This document shows, one piece after another, positions 1-8,604 of a DNA stretch of 64,000 nt. Source of the stretch: Streptomyces sp. JH14 (GTDB lineage: Bacteria; Actinomycetota; Actinomycetes; Streptomycetales; Streptomycetaceae). Under the pieces are notes generated by a model, which did no database searches, was not told where the DNA came from, and saw only the letters and a program-made list of their open reading frames with translations. Numbering within the stretch: position 1 is the first letter of the stretch; each line of letters opens with the position of its first letter. Where the stretch lies: contig NZ_JAJNEL010000001.1 in NCBI RefSeq assembly GCF_029428675.1, forward strand, positions 3,472,001-3,536,000, given 5' to 3'. Position numbers and translations under genes: made by a program.

Positions 1-1
1 G

Positions 2-883
2 ACCGTCACCTTCGGTTTCGGATACACCTTCTTCGAACGCACAGGCTTGGTGGACCATCGGCCGCCCGGGCTGGACCCACTGCCGCCGTTCTCCTCCGAC
101 CGGCTCGACGCCAAGCGGTCCAACGGCGACCTCTGGGTACAGGTCGGTGCCGACGACGCACTCGTCGCCTTCCACGCACTGCGCGCCATCCAGAAGGAGG
201 CCGCCACGACGGCACGGGTGCGGTGGCAGATGAACGGCTTCAACCGCACCCCGGGCGCCACGGCCGCGCCGATGACCGCCCGCAATCTGATGGGCCAGAT
301 CGACGGCACCGGCAACCCGAAGCCCTCGGAGAGCGACTTCGACCGCCGCATCTTCGTGCCGCCGCACACAGGCGAGGGCGGCAACGCGGAGTACGCCTGG
401 CTGGCCGGCGGCTCGTACGCGGTCGTACGACGGATCAGGATGCTGCTCGACGACTGGGAAAAGCTCCCGGTGGACGGGCAGGAGCGGGTCATAGGGCGGC
501 GCAAGGCGGACGGTGCGCCGCTGAGCGGGGGTACCGAGACCACCGAGATGGACCTCGACAAGGCGGGCCCCGACGGCAAACTGCTGATCCCGGACAACGC
601 CCACGCCCGGATCTCCTCCCCCGAGCGGAACAGCGGCGCGGCCATGCTGCGACGCCCCTTCTCGTACCACGACGGCATCGCGGCGGACGGCACTCCGGAC
701 GCCGGGCTGCTGTTCATCTGCTGGCAGGCGGACCCGCTGAAGGGGTTCGTGCCCGTACAGCGCAAACTCGACCGGGGGGACGCCCTGTCGCCGTTCATCC
801 GGCATGAGGCGAGCGGACTGTTCGCGGTACCGGGCGGCGCCGCGGCCGGGGAGTACGTGGGGCAGCGGCTGCTGGAGTCCTGA
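2..883 (+). CDS. DyP-type heme peroxidase (5' end outside window)
   Basis: This is the C-terminal part of a dye-decolorising peroxidase, a heme enzyme that oxidises substrates with H2O2; the reading frame is open from base 2, so the N-terminus lies upstream. The family signature GxxDG is present as GQIDG near nt 295, followed by GNPKPSE. Further on comes NAHAR, whose His fits the proximal heme ligand, then LRRPFSYHDG, the usual segment before the last strand. It ends 27 bp before pheA on the same strand. EfeB-like members are Tat-exported, but the signal region is not visible, so location cannot be judged. Confidence 0.9.
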   Translation, partial: TVTFGFGYTFFERTGLVDHRPPGLDPLPPFSSDRLDAKRSNGDLWVQVGADDALVAFHALRAIQKEAATTARVRWQMNGFNRTPGATAAPMTARNLMGQIDGTGNPKPSESDFDRRIFVPPHTGEGGNAEYAWLAGGSYAVVRRIRMLLDDWEKLPVDGQERVIGRRKADGAPLSGGTETTEMDLDKAGPDGKLLIPDNAHARISSPERNSGAAMLRRPFSYHDGIAADGTPDAGLLFICWQADPLKGFVPVQRKLDRGDALSPFIRHEASGLFAVPGGAAAGEYVGQRLLES

Positions 884-910
884 GCCACCGCAGCGCATTA
901 GGGTGACGGT

Positions 911-1846
911 ATGTCCGCCACGCGCTACGCCTATCTCGGCCCCGAAGGCACCTTCACCGAGGTCGCCCTCCGTACGCTTCCGGAAGCCGCCACTCGGGAA
1001 CTCGTCCCGATGGTCTCCGTCCCGGCGGCTCTGGACGCGGTACGGAGCGGAGCTGCCGCGGCAGCCCTCGTACCGATCGAGAACTCCGTCGAGGGCGGCA
1101 TCACCGCGACACTCGACGAGCTGACCACCGGCGAACCGCTGATGATCTACCGCGAGGTGCTGCTCTCCATCACCTTCGCGCTGCTCGTGCGGCCCGGCAC
1201 CAAGCTGTCCGACATCAAGACGGTCACCGCGCACCCGGCCGCACAGCCGCAGGTGCGCAACTGGATGGCGGCCCATCTGCCGGAGGCTCTGTGGGAGTCG
1301 GCCGCATCCAACGCGGACGGTGCGCGGCTGGTGCAGGAGGGACGGTTCGACGCCGCCTTCGCCGGTGAGTTCGCGGCCGCGACATACGGTCTCGAACCGC
1401 TGGTGACAGAGATCCACGACGCGGAGAACGCTCAGACGCGCTTCGTCCTGGTGGGCCGTCCGGCCCGGCCGGCGGCGCCGACCGGCGCGGACAAGACGTC
1501 GGTGGTCATCTGGCTGGGCGACGACCACCCCGGTGCGCTGCTCGAACTCCTCCAGGAGTTCATGGTGCGCGGGGTGAACCTGATGCTGATCCAGTCCCGG
1601 CCGACGGGTGCGGGCATCGGGAACTACTGCTTCGCGGTGGACGCCGAGGGGCACATCGCCGACCGCCGGGTCGGCGAGGCATTGATGGGGCTGAAGCGGA
1701 TCAGCCCCAAGGTGCGGTTCCTCGGCTCGTATCCGCGGGCCGGGGTGGCGCCGGAGGACGTAGGACCGCTGCGTCCGGGGACGTCGGACGCGGACTTCAC
1801 CGATGCCTCGGACTGGCTGGCGCGGAACCAGGACGGCCGGGCCTGA
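911..1846 (+). CDS. pheA: prephenate dehydratase
   Basis: 311 aa, the length of monofunctional PheA. It converts prephenate to phenylpyruvate, the committed step of phenylalanine synthesis. The N-terminus has the typical start YLGPEGTFTE, the substrate-site stretch VPIENSVEGGI about residue 55, and the TRF motif about residue 177. A C-terminal ACT domain follows (residues about 195-275, with HPGALLELLQEF and LIQSRPTG), which in this family binds Phe for feedback inhibition; the usual ESRP motif reads QSRP here. No chorismate mutase domain is attached. ATG start after a weak leader, just downstream of the DyP gene. Confidence 0.95.
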   Translation: MSATRYAYLGPEGTFTEVALRTLPEAATRELVPMVSVPAALDAVRSGAAAAALVPIENSVEGGITATLDELTTGEPLMIYREVLLSITFALLVRPGTKLSDIKTVTAHPAAQPQVRNWMAAHLPEALWESAASNADGARLVQEGRFDAAFAGEFAAATYGLEPLVTEIHDAENAQTRFVLVGRPARPAAPTGADKTSVVIWLGDDHPGALLELLQEFMVRGVNLMLIQSRPTGAGIGNYCFAVDAEGHIADRRVGEALMGLKRISPKVRFLGSYPRAGVAPEDVGPLRPGTSDADFTDASDWLARNQDGRA

Positions 1847-2513
1847 CGGTCTCGTAGGGCGGCTGGGCCTCGCAGTCTCGTGGAGCAGGTGGGGGCTGCC
1901 GCTGACGGTTGCCGGGCCCACCCGCGGAGGGCTGCTGCGTGCGCCGTGGCAGCGTGCGCGCATCACCGGTGTTATCTGCCGTTTTTCATAACCCACAGAG
2001 TTATCCACAGGGCCTGTTCTCGACCTGGGGACAAGTCGACACCTCAATACGACATGGTCGACAAATCGCTCCAGTCGCCCCACATCCATCCACAGAGCCC
2101 CAGGTCGGGCCGTGTCACCTTAATTCCTTTGATCAACTCTTCAGGGCGAGGAATTCCCACCCGAATGAGTGTGTGAAGTGCGTTTGAACGGGGAATCCAT
2201 GACCCTTCATGCGGCTTTCGGAATGATCTCTTCCGATGTCCACAGATCTTCCTCACAGCCTGTGGATAACTCTGGATACACCCTCAGGCCTGTGGACAAG
2301 TGACCTCCAACTCCCGCCCCCCGCAAGGCCGGTGCGTCAAGAACAGAGACCCCTTCTGCCCCATTTAGGGGAATAGGGACTCTTTACCGACGGGCGAGAT
2401 CGACTGCGGCCAACACGCACCCCCAGCATTACCAATGCTGGCAATTCGGACAAAGTGACACGCTTGGCAATATCGGTTCGAGCTATGGAAGCGCACACCG
2501 GTAGCCTGGAGAG
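1847..2513. other. 667-bp intergenic region with DnaA-box-like 9-mers
   Basis: No convincing gene on either strand. The gap is less GC-rich than its surroundings and holds DnaA-box-like sequences: TTATCCACA at 2001-2009 (+), a one-mismatch box at 2236-2244 (+), TTATCCACA at 2261-2269 (-), and the Streptomyces-preferred TTGTCCACA at 2291-2299 (-). It also contains the serS promoter region and an 8-bp inverted repeat at 2423-2441. Not oriC, because dnaA and dnaN are not adjacent. Confidence 0.6.
2423..2441. repeat. 8-bp perfect inverted repeat upstream of serS
   Basis: CCAGCATT-ACC-AATGCTGG, 73 bp before the serS start. It could be a short hairpin in the serS leader or a repressor site. It lacks the specifier loop and T-box sequence of a tRNA-sensing leader, so I do not call a T-box. 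Confidence 0.4.
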
Positions 2514-3791
2514 GTGATTGACCTTCGCCTGCTCCGTGAGGACCCCGACCGTGTTCGCGCCTCCCAGCGCGCCCGTGGAGAGGACGTCGCGCTCGTCGAC
2601 GCTCTTCTCTCCGCCGACGAACGGCGCAGGTCGTCCGGTGTCCGCTTCGACGAACTCCGTTCCGAGCAGAAATCGCTCGGCAAGCTCATTCCCAAGGCTT
2701 CGCCCGAGGAGCGCACCGAGCTGCTCAAGAAGGCCGAGCAGCTGAAGGCCGACGTCAGGGCTGCCGATGCGGCGCAGGACGAGGCCGACGCGGAGGCCAA
2801 GAACCTGCTGCTGAAGCTCGGCAACATCGTCCATGAGGACGTGCCGATCGGCGGCGAGGAGGACTTCGTCGTTCTCGAGACGCACGGCACCATCCGCGAC
2901 TTCGGCGCCGAGGGCTTCGAGCCCAAGGACCACCTGGAGCTCGGCGAGGCGCTCGGCGCCATCGACGTGGAGCGCGGCGCCAAGGTGTCCGGCTCGCGCT
3001 TCTACTACCTGACAGGTGTCGGCGCACTGCTCGAGCTCGCGCTCGTCAACGCGGCGATCGCACAGGCCACCGAGGCCGGTTTCATCCCGATGCTGACGCC
3101 GGCGCTGGTCCGCCCGCGCGCCATGGAGGGCACCGGGTTCCTCGGCCAGGCCGCGGAGAACGTGTACCACCTGGAGAAGGACGACTACTACCTCGTCGGC
3201 ACCTCCGAGGTCCCGCTCGCCGCGTACCACATGGACGAGATCATCGACGCCGACAAGCTGCCGCTGCGGTACGCCGGCTTCTCGCCGTGCTTCCGCCGCG
3301 AGGCCGGCACGTACGGCAAGGACACCCGGGGCATCTTCCGCGTCCACCAGTTCGACAAGGTCGAGATGTTCTCGTACGTCGACCCGGCGGACGCAGAGGC
3401 CGAGCACCGGCGGCTCCTGGACTGGGAGAAGCAGTGGCTCACCGGCCTCGAGCTTCCGTTCCAGGTGATCGATGTGGCCACCGGCGACCTGGGTTCCTCG
3501 GCCTCACGGAAGTTCGACTGCGAGGCGTGGATCCCGACCCAGGGCAAGTACCGCGAGCTGACGTCCGCGTCCAACTGCGACGGGTTCCAGGCGCGCCGCC
3601 TCTCCGTCCGGATGCGCGACGGCAAGAAGGTCCAGCCGCTCGCCACACTGAACGGCACGCTCTGCGCCGTACCGCGCACCATCGTGGCGATCCTGGAGAA
3701 CCACCAGCTGGCCGACGGTTCCGTACGTGTGCCCGAGGTACTCCGTCCGTACCTGGGCGGGCGTGAGGTTCTGGAGCCGGTCGCCAAGTGA
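2514..3791 (+). CDS. serS: seryl-tRNA synthetase
   Basis: 425 aa, normal length for SerRS. It charges tRNA-Ser in the cytosol. The N-terminal about 110 residues form the tRNA-binding coiled-coil arm ([12 protein letters not shown] at the start, then charged heptads). The class II catalytic core follows, with motif 2 [15 protein letters not shown] and the following FDKVE, and motif 3 [22 protein letters not shown] start preceded by GGAGAG. The HAD gene downstream starts within the stop codon (GTGA overlap), so the two are probably co-transcribed. A tRNA-Ser(GCT) gene lies 850 bp downstream. Confidence 0.97.
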   Translation: MIDLRLLREDPDRVRASQRARGEDVALVDALLSADERRRSSGVRFDELRSEQKSLGKLIPKASPEERTELLKKAEQLKADVRAADAAQDEADAEAKNLLLKLGNIVHEDVPIGGEEDFVVLETHGTIRDFGAEGFEPKDHLELGEALGAIDVERGAKVSGSRFYYLTGVGALLELALVNAAIAQATEAGFIPMLTPALVRPRAMEGTGFLGQAAENVYHLEKDDYYLVGTSEVPLAAYHMDEIIDADKLPLRYAGFSPCFRREAGTYGKDTRGIFRVHQFDKVEMFSYVDPADAEAEHRRLLDWEKQWLTGLELPFQVIDVATGDLGSSASRKFDCEAWIPTQGKYRELTSASNCDGFQARRLSVRMRDGKKVQPLATLNGTLCAVPRTIVAILENHQLADGSVRVPEVLRPYLGGREVLEPVAK

Positions 3792-4585
3792 CGTTCCCCT
3801 ACAAGCTCGTCGCGACCGACCTCGACGGAACGCTCCTGCGTAACGACGACACGGTCTCCGAGCGCACCCGCGAGGCACTGGCCGCCGCCGCCGCGGCCGG
3901 TGCCGCGCACATCATCGTCACCGGTCGGGCCGTTCCGTGGACCCGGCACATCCTGGACGACCTGGGCTACGACGGCATCGCGGTCTGCGGCCAGGGCGCG
4001 CAGGTCTACCACGCGGGCGAGCACAAGCTGCTGACCTCACTGACGCTGGACCGGCAGCTCGCCGGTCTCGCGCTGTCCAAGATCGAGGCGGAGGTCGGCC
4101 CGCTGGCGCTGGCCGCGAGCCGCGACGGACTCGACGGCGAGGTGCTGGTCGGCCCCGGCTACCGGGTACAGGAGGGGCCGCTTCCGGCCCTCTTCGTGGA
4201 CGACGCGACCGAGATGTGGTCCGCGCCGCTGAACAAGGTCTACATCCAGCACCCGGCACTCGGCGACGACGCACTGGCGAAGGCCGCACGCGGAGCCGTC
4301 GGCAATCTGGTGGACGTGGTCATGGCGGGTCCCGGCGTGGTGGAGATCCTGCCGCTGGGGCTGAGCAAGGCGACCGGGCTCTCGCTGGCCGCGCGCCGGC
4401 TGGGTGTGAAGGCGGCGGACACACTCGCCTTCGGTGACATGCCGAACGACATCCCGATGTTCGCCTGGGCGCAGCACAGCGTGGCGATGGCCAACGCGCA
4501 CGACGACCTGAAGGCCGTGGCGCACGAGATCACCGCGTCGAACGAGGACGACGGCATCGCGCTGGTGCTGGAACAGCTGCTCTAG
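3788..4585 (+). CDS. HAD-superfamily (Cof-type) phosphatase
   Basis: 265 aa. The Cof/IIB subfamily of HAD hydrolases dephosphorylates sugar phosphates, FMN or related small molecules in the cytosol. Motif I is DLDGTLL with both catalytic Asp residues (about residues 11-17), motif II is VTGR, and motif III/IV is the GDMPND block near residue 218, which binds Mg2+. A IIB-type cap separates motifs II and III. The GTG start overlaps the serS stop by 4 bp, implying translational coupling. A paralogue with the same motifs sits at 15348-16214. Substrate unknown. Confidence 0.9.
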   Translation: MTFPYKLVATDLDGTLLRNDDTVSERTREALAAAAAAGAAHIIVTGRAVPWTRHILDDLGYDGIAVCGQGAQVYHAGEHKLLTSLTLDRQLAGLALSKIEAEVGPLALAASRDGLDGEVLVGPGYRVQEGPLPALFVDDATEMWSAPLNKVYIQHPALGDDALAKAARGAVGNLVDVVMAGPGVVEILPLGLSKATGLSLAARRLGVKAADTLAFGDMPNDIPMFAWAQHSVAMANAHDDLKAVAHEITASNEDDGIALVLEQLL

Positions 4586-4639
4586 GCGGCTGCGCCGCCG
4601 GTCGCGCGGATGCGGAATGTGCCGACGCGCCGAACTGGG

Positions 4640-4727
<88 letters not shown>

Positions 4728-5048
4728 GGGAGGGCGGCCGCGCGCGATGCGCGCAGAAGGGCCGCCCCGGGCTCACCCTGAGCGGCTCGGCGGAGTGAGG
4801 TGATGGTTACTCCGGCGCCTGCTCCGGGCCGCCCTGCTGGGAACTCGACGGACTCGGACTCTCGGTCATCGCCGCGCTCCTCTCCCGGTCCTGTGGCGTG
4901 CACTTCCTCAACCACTGTGCCCGGGGCGGCCGTTGTCCGCCACCCATTTTCCGGGCGGCGAGCACGGCCCCGGCCTACGACGTTGCTCGCGGCCCGCGGC
5001 CGGCCGTTACGGACCGGGCCGGAGCGGACCGCGAGCGTCGGTCAGGGA
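4728..5048. other. intergenic region, no firm gene
   Basis: 321 bp between the tRNA-Ser and the minus-strand DNA-binding protein gene. The long plus-strand frame here is a shadow. The only possible gene is a 20-codon minus-strand frame at 4807-4869 with a purine-rich GAGAGGAG upstream. It would encode a Ser/Pro/Gln-rich peptide with no recognisable features. Confidence 0.5.
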
Positions 5049-5744
5049 TCAGCGGCGCTTACGGCGGCGGCGCAGATCCTTGAGCTGAAGGACGAAGTCG
5101 TCCATCCGGGCATCGATACGGACGATGTCCTCGGAGATGTCTCCGAGTCGGACGCTCATGGCTCCGACCACCTGGTTCGTGGCCTCGAGCCTCTGGTCGA
5201 GACTGTCGAGCCGGTGCGACATCCGGTTGAGCACCGGCCCGAGTTCCTGGAGCGCCACGCCGACTCCGGCCAGGCAGCTCTCGACCCGGGTGACACGCCG
5301 ATCGAGCGAGGCGTACCCCGCCCGCAGGTCCTCCTCCGCGTCGAGCAGATAGGTGCGGACGCATCGGGCGATGTCGCTGTCGCGAAGAAGCATCGCGACA
5401 TTGAGCACGGTCCTGCGGGTGAAAAGCCTCAGCTGAGTGGCAGCCTGTGGATAACTTTGCACCCCCTCGCCATTCCATAGCGACTCGATGTCGCTATGGA
5501 ATGACCGCAGGTCAGCACCACGCAGCACGCGCATGCCGTTCTCCGCGAACTCCTTGTGGTGCCGATCGGTCAGCCTTCTGACCGAGGCTGTGGATACTTC
5601 GAAGTAGCGAGCCACGTCCTCTGTGCGGACGTGAACTCCGTCCGGGAGCATGAGAAGGCTCTTCACCTTGTCGAGAACATCGACGCGCCCCATCTGCTCG
5701 ACGCGCAGTGCGCGCGATTCGAGCAGGGCGACTTCTGTAGGCAT
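5049..5744 (-). CDS. DNA-binding coiled-coil protein (phage antirepressor-like, unknown function)
   Basis: 231 aa from the ATG at 5744, chosen because GGAAGG lies 8 nt upstream; in-frame ATGs at 5750 and 5759 are alternatives. The N-terminal third has LPDGVHV followed by a helix-turn-helix-like stretch (VARYFEVSTASVRRL). The middle has FTRRTVLNVAMLLRDSDIARCVRTYLLD, which resembles the second helical segment of Bro/Rha-type antirepressors. Residues about 145-225 are a long heptad coiled coil ending in a basic RRRRKRR tail. I recognise it as a lineage-wide Streptomyces family without assigned function. It carries a 14-bp perfect inverted repeat inside the coding region and lies near a tRNA gene. 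Confidence 0.7.
   Translation of the reverse strand: MPTEVALLESRALRVEQMGRVDVLDKVKSLLMLPDGVHVRTEDVARYFEVSTASVRRLTDRHHKEFAENGMRVLRGADLRSFHSDIESLWNGEGVQSYPQAATQLRLFTRRTVLNVAMLLRDSDIARCVRTYLLDAEEDLRAGYASLDRRVTRVESCLAGVGVALQELGPVLNRMSHRLDSLDQRLEATNQVVGAMSVRLGDISEDIVRIDARMDDFVLQLKDLRRRRKRR
5471..5503. repeat. 14-bp perfect inverted repeat inside a gene
   Basis: CATTCCATAGCGAC at 5471-5484, spacer TCGAT, and its exact complement at 5490-5503. It lies within the coding sequence of the antirepressor-like gene. A perfect 14-bp stem inside coding DNA is not expected from codon bias alone. Confidence 0.85.
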
Positions 5745-5980
5745 GGGCATGCCTTCCATTCGCGAAAACGACGATGGGCGGCCCTCTCCCCGGGCTTCAG
5801 GGGCGGAGGTCGCTCACGGTTGCCACTCACCCGATGACCGATCCGGCCGGCGCTGCCTCGCCGGAGTCGGCACTCCCCAATTTCACGAACGCTACGACGC
5901 CACGGATCCCAGTTGCCTCCACGCACCCTGAACAACGGGCCGATAAACGTACAGTTACGCGTACGACTGTCCGCTCATGC

Positions 5981-6011
5981 GTCAGCCCCCGCCCAAAGGG
6001 CAGGGGCTGAC
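5981..6011 (-). terminator. hairpin terminator of the ABC operon
   Basis: GTCAGCCCC pairs with GGGGCTGAC (6003-6011), with an inner GCCC/GGGC stem and an AAA loop. It lies 27 bp after the end of the last ABC permease gene on the minus strand. There is no U-tract, as is common in Streptomyces. Confidence 0.65.
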
Positions 6012-6037
6012 AGGACAGTGCGGCAGAGACCTTCTGC

Positions 6038-6757
6038 TCACTCCTCGCCGGCGAGCTTCAGCGTGCGCAGTTTCTGGCCCGCGTACCAGGTGGCGATGAC
6101 GGTGACACCCGCCAGCAGGACCGTCGCGAGCGGCAGTCCGACGTCGGAAGTGATCACGCCTTCCCCGCCGACCTTCTCGGCAAGCGCGAGCGACCACTGC
6201 TGCACACTGAGCGTCCGTGCCCCCGGCACCAGGCTGCCGAAGAGCGCCTCCCACACCAGTGCGTAGACCAGGCCGAGGACCACTGCGTGCCGGCTGACCG
6301 TGCCGAGCAGCAGGAACAGCGCGCTGTACGCAATCGAGGCAACCAGCGTCGCGATCGTGTACGCGACCGCGATCTGCTGGCCGTTGCCATTGAGGATCAG
6401 GCCCGCGATGAATGTCGGCAGGGCGGAGAAGACCATGGTCACGGCGATCGCCACGATCAGCTTGGTGAAGATGATCGTCGGCCGTTTCACCGGCTTGGCC
6501 AGCAGATAGACGATCGATCCGTCGTCGATCTCCGGCCCGATGGCCCCCGTACCGGCGATCACGCCGATCAGCGGCACCATCGTGGCAAGCGCGAAACCGC
6601 CCAGCACGTTCGCGGCGACCTGGTCATCCGCTCCGGCGAGCATCCGTACCGCCGCGGCGATGAAGATCAGCAGCGCGGGCAGGACGAAGAGGATCGCGGC
6701 CCGTCGCCGGCCGAGCAGGGCCCGGTAGGTGAGCCGGGCGACTGTGGGGTTGTACAT
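6038..6757 (-). CDS. ABC-2 type transporter permease
   Basis: 239 aa integral membrane protein with about six hydrophobic segments: residues about 20-40, 52-72, 95-120, 130-155, 160-175 and 205-225. It resembles the ABC-2 permease family (EIDDGSIVYLLAKPVKRP after TM2). It is the last gene of a four-gene minus-strand operon and lies 30 bp after the ATPase gene at 6788-7699, its likely partner. The cargo is not apparent; such Streptomyces exporters often handle lipids, peptides or drugs. Confidence 0.85.
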   Translation of the reverse strand: MYNPTVARLTYRALLGRRRAAILFVLPALLIFIAAAVRMLAGADDQVAANVLGGFALATMVPLIGVIAGTGAIGPEIDDGSIVYLLAKPVKRPTIIFTKLIVAIAVTMVFSALPTFIAGLILNGNGQQIAVAYTIATLVASIAYSALFLLLGTVSRHAVVLGLVYALVWEALFGSLVPGARTLSVQQWSLALAEKVGGEGVITSDVGLPLATVLLAGVTVIATWYAGQKLRTLKLAGEE

Positions 6758-6787
6758 GACGCTTCACAGCTCCTTTCAGGCCGCTAC

Positions 6788-7699
6788 TCAGGCCGCTACG
6801 AGATAGGAGAAGACCGATTCGAGGGACTCGTCGGACGGCGAGACGGTCAGCAGACGGATGCCGTGTTCACGCGCGACCTTCGGCAGCAGCGTGGTGAATC
6901 GTCCGAAGTCGACCGCCTGGATCCGCAGGGCCTGTTCGCCCAGGTCCACTTCGATCCCGGCGGTCGACGGGTCGGCGATGAGCGCGGCAGCGAGTGCGCG
7001 GTCGTCGCTGGACCGTACGAGATAGCGGTGCGGGCGGTCCGTCATCAGCCGGCGGATCTTCCGGAAGTCACCGGACGCGGCATGCCGGCCGGCCACGATC
7101 ACCTCGATGTGCGAGGCGAGTTGCTCGACCTCTTCGAGGATGTGGGAGGAGAACAGCACCGTACGGCCCTCGGCACCCATCCGCCGCAGCAGTTCCATCA
7201 GCTGCATCCGCTGGCGCGGGTCCATCCCGTTGAACGGCTCGTCGAGGAGCAGCACCGACGGCTCGTGGACCAGCGCCGACGCCATTTTCACGCGCTGGCG
7301 CATGCCCTTGCTGTACGTGGAGATCTTGCGGTCCTGCGCGTATTCCATCTCGACCGTGGCCAGCGCCTTGCGCGCAGCCGCATCACCGAGTCCGTGCAGT
7401 TCCGCATTGGCGACCACGAATTCGCGGCCGGTGAGGAAGTCGTACATCCCCTCCCGCTCCGGCACGATGCCGATCTGCCGGTACACCGCCTCGTTGCGCC
7501 AGATCAGCGCGCCGTCGAGCGTCACCGTGCCCGTCGACGGAGCGAGGAACCCGGCCATCATGTTGATCAGCGTGGACTTGCCCGCGCCGTTGGGGCCGAG
7601 CAGTCCGGTCACTCCGGGGCCCACGGTCATGCTCACGTCGTTGACGGCGACCACATTGCCGAACCAGCGCGAGGTGTGGTCGATCTCGATGGTGGTCAC
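6788..7699 (-). CDS. ABC transporter ATP-binding protein
   Basis: 303 aa from the GTG at 7699, whose start overlaps the stop of the upstream permease gene by 4 bp. The frame is open further upstream, but that part runs antisense-like through the permease gene. Walker A is GPNGAGKST about residue 35, the signature is YSKGMRQRVKMA, Walker B is LLLDEPFNGMD, and the H-loop is SSHILEE. It powers the ABC-2 permease pair. The C-terminal about 90 residues follow the DRA/CcmA-type pattern of exporter ATPases. Confidence 0.92.
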   Translation of the reverse strand: MTTIEIDHTSRWFGNVVAVNDVSMTVGPGVTGLLGPNGAGKSTLINMMAGFLAPSTGTVTLDGALIWRNEAVYRQIGIVPEREGMYDFLTGREFVVANAELHGLGDAAARKALATVEMEYAQDRKISTYSKGMRQRVKMASALVHEPSVLLLDEPFNGMDPRQRMQLMELLRRMGAEGRTVLFSSHILEEVEQLASHIEVIVAGRHAASGDFRKIRRLMTDRPHRYLVRSSDDRALAAALIADPSTAGIEVDLGEQALRIQAVDFGRFTTLLPKVAREHGIRLLTVSPSDESLESVFSYLVAA

Positions 7700-8604
7700 A
7701 GCCCGACCCTCCGGTAGCGGCGCATCAGTACGGCGTACGAGCCGGCGACGAGCGCGAGAACAGCGATCAGATACACCACGCCTGCCCCGGCGCTGGGTTC
7801 TTCCCCTCCGGGGAAGGCGGAGGTGGCTCCGAGGAACGCGGTCTGGATGCCGCCGATCAGGGTGATGGGCGAGAAGAGCCCAAGCCACTGCACGGCGCCC
7901 GCCGAGCCCGTCTCCCAGGCGATGGCCTGGACCGTGGAGACCGCTCCGTACGAGATGGTGAGGCCGGCGATCACCGCCGCGACACCGAAGCCGCGGCGCG
8001 GTGTCAGCGCGGCCACGACCAGGCCGACTCCGGCGAAGAGCACGGAGAGCAGCGCCACCGACACCAGACCCTGTCCGAACCACTTGGTCTGGTCGGCGAA
8101 GTCGAACTTCGCCAGCAGGGCGCCCACGTACATCACCAGCAGCGGCGTCGCGGTGAGGACGAACAGGGCGGATGCCATGGCGGCGTATTTGGCGGCGACG
8201 TAGTCGACCCGCTCGATGGGCCGCGAGAAGTACAGGGGGACGCTCTTGAAGCGGAGGTCCCGGGATACGGACTGCGGTGCCTGCGCGGCGAGGAAGAGAC
8301 CGATGACGGCCTGCATGTAGATCGCGAAGGCGGTGTACTTGACCGGGAGTTTCGTCGCGTCCGGCGTGAACATCGCGACGGCCACGAAGATCAGCGCGAC
8401 CAGGCACATCACACCGAAGAGCAGCATCGGCAGCACTTTGGACTTGGCGGAACGGCCCAGTCCGAAGGAGCCCCGCAGCGACTGCGAGTAGAGCGAGCGG
8501 CGGGCATAGCCGCGGCCCAGGCGCGGGCCGTCGTAGGAGCGGTACCCGATGTTGTGGATCCGGGTGGTCTCGCTCCCGGTCACGGCCCCGGTCTCAGTGC
8601 TCAT
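7696..8604 (-). CDS. ABC-2 type transporter permease
   Basis: 302 aa from the ATG at 8604 (MSTETGAV), overlapping the upstream ATPase gene by 11 bp. A cytoplasmic N-terminus with the motif IGYRSYDGPRLGR is typical of this ABC-2 subgroup. About six hydrophobic segments follow, and the residues SRDLRFKSVPLYFSRPIERVD form the conserved cytoplasmic loop. Second gene of the operon; pairs with either neighbouring ATPase. Confidence 0.87.
   Translation of the reverse strand: MSTETGAVTGSETTRIHNIGYRSYDGPRLGRGYARRSLYSQSLRGSFGLGRSAKSKVLPMLLFGVMCLVALIFVAVAMFTPDATKLPVKYTAFAIYMQAVIGLFLAAQAPQSVSRDLRFKSVPLYFSRPIERVDYVAAKYAAMASALFVLTATPLLVMYVGALLAKFDFADQTKWFGQGLVSVALLSVLFAGVGLVVAALTPRRGFGVAAVIAGLTISYGAVSTVQAIAWETGSAGAVQWLGLFSPITLIGGIQTAFLGATSAFPGGEEPSAGAGVVYLIAVLALVAGSYAVLMRRYRRVGL

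Noticed and set aside
1847..2513. oriC candidate
   Set aside because: DnaA boxes are few and dnaA/dnaN are not adjacent. The region is a secondary cluster only.
2337..2513. T-box leader for serS
   Set aside because: No T-box consensus or specifier loop can be found; only a short inverted repeat.
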